Shown piece after piece: positions 28,071-37,309 of a stretch of DNA of 64,000 nucleotides. The notes beneath the pieces are model-generated. The model was given only the letters and a program-made list of their open reading frames with translations, did not search any database and was not told the DNA's origin. Every line of letters begins with the position of its first letter. Within the stretch, counting starts at the first letter, position 1. Source of the stretch: Vibrio sp. HA2012 (lineage in GTDB: Bacteria; Pseudomonadota; Gammaproteobacteria; Enterobacterales; Vibrionaceae); contig NZ_PFXK01000008.1 of the NCBI RefSeq assembly GCF_002812955.1, positions 124,001-188,000 of the forward strand, in the 5' to 3' direction. The position numbers and the translations under genes are program-made.

Positions 28071-28889
28071 ATGTCAGCATTACTGAATTACAAGCAAAAC
28101 GGAACCGGTCACACCATCCTGTTAATTCATGGCCTGTTCGGCAATATGGATAACCTGGGGCTGCTGGAGAGAGAGCTGGTGTCCGACTACAGGGTAATCA
28201 GTCTGGATCTGCGCAACCACGGGCATTCTTTCCATTCAGACCAGCACAACTATCAGCTTATGGCGGAAGATGTGGTCACACTTATTCATACACTGGCGCT
28301 GGAAGATGTCACTCTTATCGGCCACTCAATGGGCGGAAAAGTAGCAATGAAAGTGTCCGATCTGATACCGGAAACCATCCGCTGTCAGGTGATCATGGAC
28401 ATGGCTCCGGTCGCCTATAAAAAACGAAAACATGATGCTGTTTTCGCCGGGTTAAATGCCGTATCGGCGGCATCCCCAAGTTCCCGAGCAGAAGCAATGG
28501 CGATTCTGGCTGAACATATCAATCTGGATGGCGTCAGACAATTTTTAGGCAAGTCACTATACCGACACCAAAATCATTTAAATCGACACCAAAATCATTT
28601 AAACCCGCAACAAAACCATTTTATTTGGCGATTTAATGTCCCGTCACTGGAAAAGAACTACCTTTCCATCCTAGACTGGGAAACAATAGCTTTGTGTCAT
28701 GTACCTACACTATTTTTGAAAGGGGCAGATTCCGATTATCTTCTTGCTGAATATCAGGATGCCGTTACTGCCCAGTTTGCCCATGCAAAGGCCCACGTCA
28801 TTGCTAATACCGGACATTGGCTGCATGCGGAAAAACCCGCACAAGTAACAAGGGTAATCAAACGTTTTCTGAACCAGCAGAATAGGTAA
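28071..28889 (+). CDS. ybfF: Alpha/beta-hydrolase esterase YbfF, with an internal repeat insertion
   Basis: 272 aa (E. coli YbfF about 254). Nucleophile elbow GHSMGG, oxyanion region LIHGLFGNMDNLG, and the catalytic His in NTGHWLHAEKP are intact; a DxxAPVxY region is also typical. Between residues about 164 and 186, in the cap, three 7-residue repeats (RHQNHLN, RHQNHLN, PQQNHFI) are inserted just before the conserved WRFNVP motif. They come from a 21-bp tandem repeat and keep the frame. Substrate unknown (acyl esterase activity in E. coli). Confidence 0.9.
   Translation: MSALLNYKQNGTGHTILLIHGLFGNMDNLGLLERELVSDYRVISLDLRNHGHSFHSDQHNYQLMAEDVVTLIHTLALEDVTLIGHSMGGKVAMKVSDLIPETIRCQVIMDMAPVAYKKRKHDAVFAGLNAVSAASPSSRAEAMAILAEHINLDGVRQFLGKSLYRHQNHLNRHQNHLNPQQNHFIWRFNVPSLEKNYLSILDWETIALCHVPTLFLKGADSDYLLAEYQDAVTAQFAHAKAHVIANTGHWLHAEKPAQVTRVIKRFLNQQNR
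28563..28625 (+). repeat. 21-bp tandem repeat inside ybfF, three units
   Basis: Two units of CGACACCAAAATCATTTAAA plus one base are nearly identical, and a third has diverged. Each codes for 7 residues. AT-rich compared with the surrounding gene. Confidence 0.85.
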
Positions 28890-28917
28890 TCGAGCATTGT
28901 TTCAAGAACGCTTCGCA

Positions 28918-28946
28918 TTAACTTTTACAAACAAAAATGGTATAGT
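28918..28946 (+). promoter_or_regulatory. Candidate fldA promoter
   Basis: TTAACT and TATAGT (5 of 6 to the -10 consensus) at 17-bp spacing, about 80 bp before the fldA start. Confidence 0.4.
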
Positions 28947-29026
28947 GTCTACACAAATTTGGTAATTGAACAGATAACCCGCCCACAAGGCCGACGTTAA
29001 CAGATAAACAGAGCAGGTAAAAATAT

Positions 29027-29554
29027 ATGGCAAGTGTAGGTCTCTTCTTTGGCAGTGACACTGGTAATACAGAAGCTGTAGCAAAATTGATTCAAACTAA
29101 GCTAAGCGAAAAACTGGTTCACGTACAAGATATCGCGAAAAGCAGTAAAGAAGATGTCGACAATTTTGATCTATTAATTCTTGGTATCCCGACCTGGTAT
29201 TACGGTGAAGCCCAGTGTGACTGGGATGATTTCTTTCCCGAGCTGGAAGCCATTGACTTTTCTACCAAACTGGTGGCGATCTTCGGTTGTGGCGATCAGG
29301 AAGACTATGCAGAATATTTCTGCGACGCCATGGGGACAATTCGTGACATCGTAGAAGCTAAAGGCGCTACGGTTCTTGGACACTGGCCGACAGAAGGCTA
29401 TGAGTTTGAAGCCTCCAAGGCACTGATTGACGATAACACTTTCGTGGGTCTGTGTATTGATGAAGACCGTCAGCCGGAACTCACCGAAGAGCGTGTAGCC
29501 AAATGGGTTGGTCAAATTTACGAAGAAATGTGTCTGGCGGAGCTGGAAGACTAA
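29027..29554 (+). CDS. fldA: Flavodoxin 1
   Basis: 175 aa, long-chain flavodoxin. FMN phosphate loop FFGSDTGNTEAVA, the Trp of GIPTWYYGEAQCDW and the FGCGDQEDYAEYFCDA segment with the Tyr that stacks on FMN are present. Low-potential electron carrier for radical SAM and other reductive enzymes. It lies upstream of fur with 110 bp between; fldA-fur is the classic linkage. Confidence 0.97.
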   Translation: MASVGLFFGSDTGNTEAVAKLIQTKLSEKLVHVQDIAKSSKEDVDNFDLLILGIPTWYYGEAQCDWDDFFPELEAIDFSTKLVAIFGCGDQEDYAEYFCDAMGTIRDIVEAKGATVLGHWPTEGYEFEASKALIDDNTFVGLCIDEDRQPELTEERVAKWVGQIYEEMCLAELED

Positions 29555-29664
29555 TTATTTGAACTCTTACCATAAAAAGATCACCAAACAAGCCTACTAT
29601 TACAGATAAAGCCTGTTTAAGATCAGTATGGAACAGAGAGCACAAATCATATACGGAAGATATT

Positions 29665-30123
29665 ATGTCAGATAATAATAAAGCATTAAAAGATGCCGGA
29701 TTAAAGGTAACGTTACCTCGACTTAAAATTTTAGAGGTACTGCAGCAACCACAATGCCAGCATATCAGTGCTGAGGATCTTTATAAGCTACTGATCGATC
29801 AGGGAGAAGAAATCGGTCTGGCAACTGTTTACCGGGTATTAAACCAGTTTGATGATGCCGGTATCGTTACCCGCCACCACTTTGAAGGCGGAAAATCCGT
29901 TTTTGAACTTGCAACCCAGAAACACCATGATCATCTGGTCTGTCTTGATTGTGGTGCAGTTATTGAATTTTCGGATGATGTGATTGAACAGCGTCAGAAA
30001 GAAATTGCGGCTAAATATAATATTGAGCTGACAAACCATAGCCTGTATCTGTACGGCAAATGTATCGGCGGAGAATGCAAAGGCGACCACCATAACGCCA
30101 CCAGTGCCCACAAACGTAAATAA
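29665..30123 (+). CDS. fur: Ferric uptake regulator
   Basis: 152 aa. N-terminal winged helix (LKVTLPRLKILEVL; ATVYRVLNQFDDAGIV) and C-terminal metal domain with the HHDHLVCLDCG motif. A late CIGGEC gives a second Cys pair. Iron-dependent repressor. Ends at a strong terminator shared with glnS. Confidence 0.98.
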   Translation: MSDNNKALKDAGLKVTLPRLKILEVLQQPQCQHISAEDLYKLLIDQGEEIGLATVYRVLNQFDDAGIVTRHHFEGGKSVFELATQKHHDHLVCLDCGAVIEFSDDVIEQRQKEIAAKYNIELTNHSLYLYGKCIGGECKGDHHNATSAHKRK

Positions 30124-30140
30124 GCATTCATGATAAACAA

Positions 30141-30172
30141 AAAAACCAGCTCCCGAAGGTGCTGGTTTTTTT
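30141..30172. terminator. Bidirectional terminator between fur and glnS
   Basis: Perfect 10-bp stem AAAAACCAGC / GCTGGTTTTT with a 10-nt loop, and runs of A and T on the two sides. Confidence 0.9.
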
Positions 30173-30203
30173 ATTCGTCTAATCGTTGACCGGACACGTC
30201 ATA

Positions 30204-31874
30204 CTAATTGGCTTCAATTTTTGCCCACGTATCACGCAATCCGACAGTACGGTTAAAGACCAGCGCATCCGGTTTGGAATCCTTAATATCCGCACAGAAA
30301 TACCCCGTACGTTCAAACTGATAACCGGCTTCAGGTTCGGCCTCAGCAAGACTCGGCTCGACCACACCACGTTTAACAACTAATGATTCAGGGTTAATCG
30401 TTGCCGTAAAGTCATCGGCAGCCGCCGGATTCGCTACAGTGAACAAACGGTCATACAGACGAATTTCAGCAGGCAGACCTTTCTCTGCAGATACCCAATG
30501 AATCACACCCTTGACCTTACGACCATCTTCCGGATTTTTACCCAGAGTATCGGCATCATAGCGACAGAAAATTGTTGTGATATTGCCTTCCGCGTCTTTT
30601 TCCACACGTTCAGCTTTCACAACATAGGCACCACGCAGACGAACTTCCTTACCCAGTACCAAACGCTTATATTTCTTGTTCGCTTCTTCACGGAAATCTT
30701 CACGCTCGATCCAGATTTCACGGGTAAACGGAACCTCCCGGGAGCCCATTTCCGGCTGATTAGGATGGTTCGCGACTGACAGATTTTCGACCAGACCCGC
30801 TTCAAAATTCTCAATAATCAGCTTAACCGGATCCAACACAGCCATTGCCCGTGGCGCATTGTCATTCAGATCATCACGAATACAGGATTCCAGCGAACCG
30901 AACTCAATCATATTTTCCTGTTTAGTCACACCAATACGCTTGCAGAACTCACGAATAGACGCAGGCGTAAAACCACGACGACGCAATCCGGAAATTGTCG
31001 GCATACGCGGATCATCCCAGCCATTAACCAGCTTCTCGCTAACAAGCTGATTCAGCTTACGCTTGGACATCACTGTATATTCCAGATTCAGACGACTGAA
31101 TTCATACTGATGTGGACGACAATCGATAGTAATATTCTCCAGAACCCAATCGTAAAGACGACGGTTATCCTGGAACTCCAGTGTACAGATCGAGTGAGTG
31201 ATCCCTTCCAATGCATCCGAAATACAGTGAGTAAAATCATACATTGGATAGATGCACCATTTATCACCAGTCTGATGGTGTTCTGCAAAACGCACCCGGT
31301 AAAGAACCGGATCACGCATCACCATAAACGGTGAAGCCATATCGATTTTAGCCCGCAGACACGCCTGCCCTTCATTAAAACCACCGGCACGCATTTTCTC
31401 AAACAACGTCAGATTTTCTTCCACACTACGGTCACGATAAGGGCTGTGTTTTCCCGGCTCTTTTAATGTTCCGCGATATTCACGGATCTGCTCGGGACTT
31501 AGCTCTTCAACATACGCTAAGCCTTTATTAATTAATTCAATGGCGAATCCGTGCAGCTTGTCAAAATAATCCGATGAATAACAGATATCACCAGACCATT
31601 CAAAGCCTAACCAATGCACATCATTTTTAATCGACTCAACGTACTCGATGTCTTCTTTCTCAGGGTTTGTATCGTCAAAACGCAAATTACATTGTCCCTG
31701 ATAGTCCTGAGCAATACCAAAGTTCAGACAGATAGATTTTGCGTGACCAATATGCAGGTAACCGTTCGGCTCCGGCGGGAAACGAGTATGCACGCTGCTA
31801 TGTGTACCATCTGCTAAGTCTTTATCAATAATCTGGCGGATAAAATTCGATGGTCGAGCCTCAGCTTCACTCAT
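30204..31874 (-). CDS. glnS: Glutaminyl-tRNA synthetase
   Basis: 556 aa, class I synthetase. HIGH motif in [16 protein letters not shown] and KMSKS-type motif [11 protein letters not shown]; the anticodon-binding beta-barrels fill the C-terminal 200 residues. Charges tRNA-Gln. Stands next to the nag region, as in E. coli. Confidence 0.97.
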   Translation of the reverse strand: MSEAEARPSNFIRQIIDKDLADGTHSSVHTRFPPEPNGYLHIGHAKSICLNFGIAQDYQGQCNLRFDDTNPEKEDIEYVESIKNDVHWLGFEWSGDICYSSDYFDKLHGFAIELINKGLAYVEELSPEQIREYRGTLKEPGKHSPYRDRSVEENLTLFEKMRAGGFNEGQACLRAKIDMASPFMVMRDPVLYRVRFAEHHQTGDKWCIYPMYDFTHCISDALEGITHSICTLEFQDNRRLYDWVLENITIDCRPHQYEFSRLNLEYTVMSKRKLNQLVSEKLVNGWDDPRMPTISGLRRRGFTPASIREFCKRIGVTKQENMIEFGSLESCIRDDLNDNAPRAMAVLDPVKLIIENFEAGLVENLSVANHPNQPEMGSREVPFTREIWIEREDFREEANKKYKRLVLGKEVRLRGAYVVKAERVEKDAEGNITTIFCRYDADTLGKNPEDGRKVKGVIHWVSAEKGLPAEIRLYDRLFTVANPAAADDFTATINPESLVVKRGVVEPSLAEAEPEAGYQFERTGYFCADIKDSKPDALVFNRTVGLRDTWAKIEAN

Positions 31875-32015
31875 CTAAGCACCTCTAGTTTAGTATTGTC
31901 AGAATTAAACGCTAATGATCCACATTTCTGCCTGATTACACAACCAGAACCTTTCATTTCCGAAAAAAATCCCTTTAGTTAAGCCCCAAAGGACTATCAG
32001 ACCCCAAAAATCTGT

Positions 32016-32046
32016 ACAAAAAATGCCCCCCGGGTCGGGAGGCATT
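32016..32046 (-). terminator. Terminator of nagE
   Basis: 11-bp stem AATGCCCCCCG / CGGGAGGCATT with one mismatch and a 3-nt loop. On the minus strand it is followed by TTTTTTG. Confidence 0.8.
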
Positions 32047-32069
32047 CTGTTTCTCAGAAAAATAAACCG

Positions 32070-33626
32070 TTATGGCAGTTTCACATCGGTAAGGTCATCC
32101 GATGCTGGAATATTTTTCATCTCACCAGCAACGATTTCAGCCAGAGGGCCAAGAATAACCTGCAGGTTATTTTCACCCAGTTTAACCACACCTTTAGCCC
32201 CCAGCTTCTTCAGTACTTCTTCATTAGCAACTGAACGGTCTTTCAGCGTCAGGCGCAGACGAGTGATACACGCATCAATCGCAGTCAGGTTGTCATGTCC
32301 ACCCAGAGCCTTCAGGTACTGACGAGCCAAATCACCTTTACCTGCGACACCTGCATTACTTTCACCTTCGTCTTCATCTTCACGACCAGGTGATTTCAGG
32401 TCGAACGTACGGATAGCAAAGGTAAATACGACGAAATACAGCACCGCAAAACACAGACCAATAATAAACAGTGTCATTGGCTTGGTTGACAGTCCCATGT
32501 TCAGCAGGAAGTCGATCAGACCAGCAGAGAAGCCGAAGCCATGCAATACGCCAAACATATTGGCAATAACCAGAGCCAGACCAGTAAATACCGCATGCAA
32601 AGCATACAGAGCCGGTGCAAGGAAGACAAACATGAATTCCAGTGGTTCGGTAATACCAGTCAGGAATGAACAGAATGCAACAGAGAACAGTGCACCGCCG
32701 ATCTGGTGACGTTTCTCTGCCGGAGCAGCAAAGTACATCGCCAGAGCCGCGCCCGGAAGACCGAACATCATGATTGGGAAGAAACCGGCCATAAAGATAC
32801 CAGCACCTTTATCGCCACCAAAGTAACGGTTCAGGTCACCACTCTTCATGTTTTCTGTTACTTCTTTAACAACCGCAGTCACATCAGGAGTCACCGTATT
32901 TGCAAAACTGAAAGTATGTTCCTGACCAACAACCAAAGTTTTAGCGATGGCCGGATCAACACACAACTGAGTCGCATCGTTAAGCGCCGGAATAGCGGCA
33001 ACTATGATCTCCTGACAAGTGCCCATGCCAAACCACATATAAGAGTTCAACACATGGTGCAGGCCAACAGGGATCAGAGCTCGGTTAAGAACACCATAAG
33101 CAAACTGACCGATCGAACCGGAAGTAGAAACCGCATGCGCCAGTGCATCCAGGCCATTCTGAATACCCGGCCAGACGATACCTGCAATACCACCGGCAAT
33201 CAGTGCAAACAGACCGGCCATAATCGGCACCAGCCGTTTACCGGAGAAAAACGCCAGCCACTCAGGAAGGCGAGTCATATGGAATGCATTATAAGAATGA
33301 CCGGCAATAATACCGCCGATAATACCGCCAAAGAAAGACATGTTGATATCGGCATTAATGGTTGTCGCCGTTGCCGTCAGAACAAAGTAAGCCACCGCGC
33401 CTGCAATACCGGCAGCGCCAGCACCGTCCACAGACAATCCGACCGCAATACCTAAACCAAACAACAGTGGCAAATTACCGAAGATTGCACCGCCAGCCTG
33501 GGCCATAAAAGGAATGTCTAAAAGATCGCCCTGACCTAGACGTAAAAGAAGAGCTGCAACCGGTAAGGTTGCGATAGGAAGCATAAGCGCTTTGCCCAGC
33601 TTCTGTGCGTATCCAAGAATATTCAC
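32070..33626 (-). CDS. nagE: PTS N-acetylglucosamine transporter, IICB component
   Basis: 518 aa. The N-terminal IIC membrane domain (to about residue 385) includes LIPVGLHHVLNSYMWFGMG; the C-terminal IIB has the phospho-Cys in AIDACITRLRLTLKD. E. coli NagE (648 aa) carries a further IIA domain, which is absent here; the protein ends cleanly after IIB before its terminator, so IIA must be supplied in trans. Start is GTG with GGGGGAA upstream. Divergent from nagB, with NagC/CRP sites between. Confidence 0.95.
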   Translation of the reverse strand: MNILGYAQKLGKALMLPIATLPVAALLLRLGQGDLLDIPFMAQAGGAIFGNLPLLFGLGIAVGLSVDGAGAAGIAGAVAYFVLTATATTINADINMSFFGGIIGGIIAGHSYNAFHMTRLPEWLAFFSGKRLVPIMAGLFALIAGGIAGIVWPGIQNGLDALAHAVSTSGSIGQFAYGVLNRALIPVGLHHVLNSYMWFGMGTCQEIIVAAIPALNDATQLCVDPAIAKTLVVGQEHTFSFANTVTPDVTAVVKEVTENMKSGDLNRYFGGDKGAGIFMAGFFPIMMFGLPGAALAMYFAAPAEKRHQIGGALFSVAFCSFLTGITEPLEFMFVFLAPALYALHAVFTGLALVIANMFGVLHGFGFSAGLIDFLLNMGLSTKPMTLFIIGLCFAVLYFVVFTFAIRTFDLKSPGREDEDEGESNAGVAGKGDLARQYLKALGGHDNLTAIDACITRLRLTLKDRSVANEEVLKKLGAKGVVKLGENNLQVILGPLAEIVAGEMKNIPASDDLTDVKLP

Positions 33627-33711
33627 CTTAAGTTCCCCCTATAGGATTTGTACTGGATATAGCAGAAGACTTATTTCAGCCTTCCAATTTAGTCACTTTA
33701 AGTTTATGAAA

Positions 33712-33733
33712 TTAATTTTGCCCCGCAAATTAA
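33712..33733. promoter_or_regulatory. Candidate NagC operator, nagE side
   Basis: TTAATTT...AAATTAA, 7-bp arms around an 8-bp centre, AT-rich as NagC sites are. Its centre is about 96 bp from the second candidate site. Confidence 0.5.
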
Positions 33734-33745
33734 AACCGGTGCATT

Positions 33746-33761
33746 TGTGATCAAAATCACC
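33746..33761. promoter_or_regulatory. CRP site between nagE and nagB
   Basis: TGTGATCAAAATCACC matches TGTGA-N6-TCACA at 9 of 10 defined positions. It lies between the two candidate NagC operators, as in E. coli. Confidence 0.8.
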
Positions 33762-33806
33762 ACTCAAAACTCTTTTTCGGTGATTTTGCTAGCAAGATCA
33801 TAAAAC

Positions 33807-33830
33807 TTATTTTATGATTCGAAAAAATAA
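33807..33830. promoter_or_regulatory. Candidate NagC operator, nagB side
   Basis: TTATTTTATGATTCGAAAAAATAA shows the TTATTT...CGAAA..ATAA pattern of NagC sites. It is about 50 bp upstream of the nagB start. Confidence 0.6.
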
Positions 33831-33881
33831 AACCAATGGCTAAACTTTAACCGTTATCAGAACGAAATTAGAGGTATCATC

Positions 33882-34685
33882 ATGAGACTAATCCCGCTAA
33901 AAACTGCCCAAAACGTTGGTCTGTGGTCAGCACGTCATATTGTTAACTGCATTAATAAATTCAAACCAACGGCAGAGCGTCCTTTTGTGCTTGGGCTGCC
34001 AACAGGCGGAACACCACTCACCACATACAAGCACCTGATTGAACTTTATAAAGCTGGCGAAGTAAGTTTCAAACATGTTGTCACCTTCAACATGGACGAA
34101 TATGTCGGTTTGGATCCAGAGCATCCGGAATCCTATCGCTCATTTATGTATAATAATTTCTTTAATCATGTTGATATTCAAGAAGAAAACATCAACCTGC
34201 TTAATGGTAACACCGGCGACCATAATGCAGAATGTCAACGTTACGAAGCTAAAATCAAATCCTACGGAAAGATCAACCTGTTTATGGGCGGTGTCGGTAA
34301 TGACGGACATATCGCATTTAATGAACCCGCATCATCACTCTCTTCCCGTACACGTATTAAAACACTGACTGAAGATACCCGCATCGCTAACTCAAGATTT
34401 TTCGACGGAGATATCAGTCAGGTGCCTAAATTTGCGCTAACGATCGGTGTCGGTACACTTCTGGATGCAGAAGAAGTCATGATCCTAATCACCGGACACA
34501 ATAAAGCACAGGCGCTGGAAGCTGCTGTTGAAGGTTATGTCAATCATCTGTGGACAGTGACAGCTCTGCAGTTACATCCTAAGTCAGTTATTGTATGTGA
34601 CGAACCTGCAACTCAGGAGCTCAAGGTAAAAACGGTAAAATACTTCCAGGAACTTGAAGCCGATAATATTAAAGATCTTAAGTAA
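33882..34685 (+). CDS. nagB: Glucosamine-6-phosphate deaminase
   Basis: 267 aa. Converts glucosamine 6-phosphate to fructose 6-phosphate and ammonia. Active-site Asp in FNMDEYVGL and the Asp/His/Glu cluster in [16 protein letters not shown]-terminal allosteric region as in E. coli. First gene of nagBAC. Confidence 0.98.
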   Translation: MRLIPLKTAQNVGLWSARHIVNCINKFKPTAERPFVLGLPTGGTPLTTYKHLIELYKAGEVSFKHVVTFNMDEYVGLDPEHPESYRSFMYNNFFNHVDIQEENINLLNGNTGDHNAECQRYEAKIKSYGKINLFMGGVGNDGHIAFNEPASSLSSRTRIKTLTEDTRIANSRFFDGDISQVPKFALTIGVGTLLDAEEVMILITGHNKAQALEAAVEGYVNHLWTVTALQLHPKSVIVCDEPATQELKVKTVKYFQELEADNIKDLK

Positions 34686-34700
34686 TAAGGATACATAACC

Positions 34701-35837
34701 ATGTATGCTCTGACTAACTGTAAAATTTATACTGGCAGCGATGTATTAAGCCATCACGCTGTCATTATTAAAAATGGTCTCATTCATGCCTTATGCCCGG
34801 AAACTGATCTGCCTGAAAATATCGACATCCGGGATCAACAAGGTGCCAACCTGAGTCCGGGCTTTATTGATTTGCAACTCAACGGCTGTGGCGGCGTCAT
34901 GTTTAATGATGAAATTACAGCCGATACTCTGCAAATCATGCATAGAGCCAACTTAAAATCTGGCTGTACTAGCTTTTTGCCTACCCTAATCACCTCTTCT
35001 GATGAGGATATGCGTCAGGCAATCACCGCAGCCAGAGAGTATCAGAACACCTATCCGCATCAGGCTCTGGGCCTGCATCTGGAAGGGCCATATCTGAATA
35101 TTGAGAGAAAAGGTATCCACAACACGGATTTCATCCGTAAATCTGATTCAGATATGATCGATTTTATCTGTGAAAACAGCGATCTGGTCACCAAAGTCAC
35201 TCTTGCTCCAGAAAAAAATGATCATGACCATATCCGACGCCTGCGTGATGCCGGTATCGTGGTCTCCATCGGACATACCAACGCGACCTATGCAGAAGCT
35301 CGCAAAGGTATCGAATCGGGTATCACATTTGCTACTCACCTGTTTAATGCTATGTCACCCATGACCGGGCGTGAGCCGGGTGTGGTCGGAGCGATTTATG
35401 ATTCCCCGGATGTATATACAGGCATTATTGTCGACGGATTCCATGTCGATTATGCCAACGTTCGTATTGCTCATAAAATCAAAGGCGACAAGCTGGTATT
35501 AGTGACAGATGCCACAGCCCCGGCCGGTGCTGACATGGATCACTTTATTTTTGTTGGTAAGAAAGTATATTACCGGGATGGCAAGTGTGTTGATGAGAAC
35601 GGCACACTTGGCGGCTCGGCGCTAACAATGATTGAAGCGATTCAAAATAGTGTCGAGCACGTTGGTATCGCACTGGATGAAGCTTTACGCATGGCCACCC
35701 TGTACCCGGCCCGGGCAATCGGACTGGATCACAAACTTGGCCGTATCAGAACGGGAATGGTAGCAAACCTGACCGTATTTGACCGTGACTTCAGTGTCCT
35801 TGCGACAATAGTAAACGGACAGTACGAGCATAATTAA
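34701..35837 (+). CDS. nagA: N-acetylglucosamine-6-phosphate deacetylase
   Basis: 378 aa amidohydrolase. Metal ligands are seen in HLEGPYLN (Glu), SIGHTNATY (His) and [10 protein letters not shown] (His); the catalytic Asp is in VTDATAPAG. It makes glucosamine 6-phosphate for NagB. It is 15 bp after nagB and 2 bp before nagC. Confidence 0.97.
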   Translation: MYALTNCKIYTGSDVLSHHAVIIKNGLIHALCPETDLPENIDIRDQQGANLSPGFIDLQLNGCGGVMFNDEITADTLQIMHRANLKSGCTSFLPTLITSSDEDMRQAITAAREYQNTYPHQALGLHLEGPYLNIERKGIHNTDFIRKSDSDMIDFICENSDLVTKVTLAPEKNDHDHIRRLRDAGIVVSIGHTNATYAEARKGIESGITFATHLFNAMSPMTGREPGVVGAIYDSPDVYTGIIVDGFHVDYANVRIAHKIKGDKLVLVTDATAPAGADMDHFIFVGKKVYYRDGKCVDENGTLGGSALTMIEAIQNSVEHVGIALDEALRMATLYPARAIGLDHKLGRIRTGMVANLTVFDRDFSVLATIVNGQYEHN

Positions 35838-35839
35838 CT

Positions 35840-37060
35840 ATGAATGGCGGACAAATTGGTAATGTAGATTTAGTAAAACAGCTTAACAGCGCAGCGGTTT
35901 ACCGTTTGATAGACCAGCAAGGGCCTATCTCCCGGATCCAGATTGCGGATGTCAGCCAACTGGCTCCGGCCAGCGTTACCAAAATAACCCGCCAACTGCT
36001 TGAACGCGGCCTCATTAAAGAGGTCGCTCAACAAGCATCGACGGGTGGACGACGGGCCATTTCTCTGACAACTGAAACGGAACCCTTTCACTCAATCGCC
36101 GTTCGTATCGGCCGGGATTATGTCCAGTTCAGTCTGGTCAACCTCAGTGGACGAGAGCTGATCACAGAGCATCATGCATTCCATTACACCAACCAGAACG
36201 AGCTTCTGGAAGGCCTTATCCGGCAACTTCGCCGTTTTATCAATTCACATACCACATTGATTGAACAGCTTATTGCTGTCGGTATCGCCTTACCCGGACT
36301 GGTTAATCCGGAAACCGGTATTGTCGAATATATGCCGAATACCGACATTGATGAACTGGCTCTGGGTGATGTGATTCGTGATACCTTCAATATCGAGTGC
36401 TATGTCGGAAACGATATCCGGGGAATGGCGCTTGCCGAACATTTCTTTGGTGCCAGCAGAGATTGCCAGGATTCTATTCTGGTCAGTGTTCACCGGGGTA
36501 CAGGATCCGGCATTATTGTAAACGGACAGGTTTTTCTCGGCTTCAACCGTAACGTAGGCGAAATCGGCCATATCCAGATTGACCCACTGGGAGAGCAGTG
36601 CCAGTGTGGAAATTTCGGCTGTCTGGAAACGGTTGCCGCCAATCCGGCTATCCTCAAGCGTATCCGGAGCTTGCTTGAAAAAGGCTATCAGTCCAGCCTG
36701 TCCGGTATAAAAGATCTCACCATGACGGATGTCTGCACACATGCTTTACAAGGTGATACTTTGGCTAAAGAGAGCCTGATCCGGGTTGGTAATGAGCTGG
36801 GCAAAGCCATTGCCATCACCATCAACCTGTTTAACCCGCAAAAAATTATTATCGCCGGAGACATCAATCAGGCACAAGATATAGTGTACCCGGCGATCCG
36901 ACGCAATGTAGAAGCCCAATCGCTGAAAAAATTTCACTGCAATCTGCCGATCGTTCCTTCGGCACTGGAAGGACGTCCGACGATGGGAGCATTCGCTATG
37001 GTCAAACGCTCGATGCTGAATGGGGCACTATTGCAGAAACTGCTGGAAGATGAAGTCTGA
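35840..37060 (+). CDS. nagC: N-acetylglucosamine repressor, ROK family
   Basis: 406 aa. N-terminal winged helix (QLAPASVTKITRQLLERGLI) and ROK sugar-kinase-like domain with the zinc motif GEIGHIQIDPLGEQCQCGNFGC. Senses GlcNAc 6-phosphate, repressing nagE and nagBAC. Third gene of the operon, so autoregulated. Confidence 0.97.
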   Translation: MNGGQIGNVDLVKQLNSAAVYRLIDQQGPISRIQIADVSQLAPASVTKITRQLLERGLIKEVAQQASTGGRRAISLTTETEPFHSIAVRIGRDYVQFSLVNLSGRELITEHHAFHYTNQNELLEGLIRQLRRFINSHTTLIEQLIAVGIALPGLVNPETGIVEYMPNTDIDELALGDVIRDTFNIECYVGNDIRGMALAEHFFGASRDCQDSILVSVHRGTGSGIIVNGQVFLGFNRNVGEIGHIQIDPLGEQCQCGNFGCLETVAANPAILKRIRSLLEKGYQSSLSGIKDLTMTDVCTHALQGDTLAKESLIRVGNELGKAIAITINLFNPQKIIIAGDINQAQDIVYPAIRRNVEAQSLKKFHCNLPIVPSALEGRPTMGAFAMVKRSMLNGALLQKLLEDEV

Positions 37061-37092
37061 TAGCAATACTGACTGATAGCAGAAGACATTGA

Positions 37093-37119
37093 AGAGAGTG
37101 ATCGTTCACTCTCTTTTTT
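37093..37119 (+). terminator. Terminator of nagBAC
   Basis: Perfect 9-bp stem AGAGAGTGA / TCACTCTCT, 4-nt loop, then five further T. Confidence 0.92.
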
Positions 37120-37309
37120 CAGCTTTATCAGATAAAACACGGTTAAAAAAAGACCCAACATAGATATTATTTAACAAATATGGAAATAATTAAATAATAT
37201 CTACCATCAAGGCGTTTTTATTTATTTTCCCATCATAAAAGGTTGCTTTTTTTAGTGAGAGTGGCAAATTGAACCCATCAAGCAGTTTACAGAATAGGAT
37301 TTGTATCTC

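Noticed and set aside
28071..28889. Frameshift in ybfF near the repeat
   Set aside because: The repeat is a multiple of three and conserved sequence resumes in the same frame (WRFNVP).
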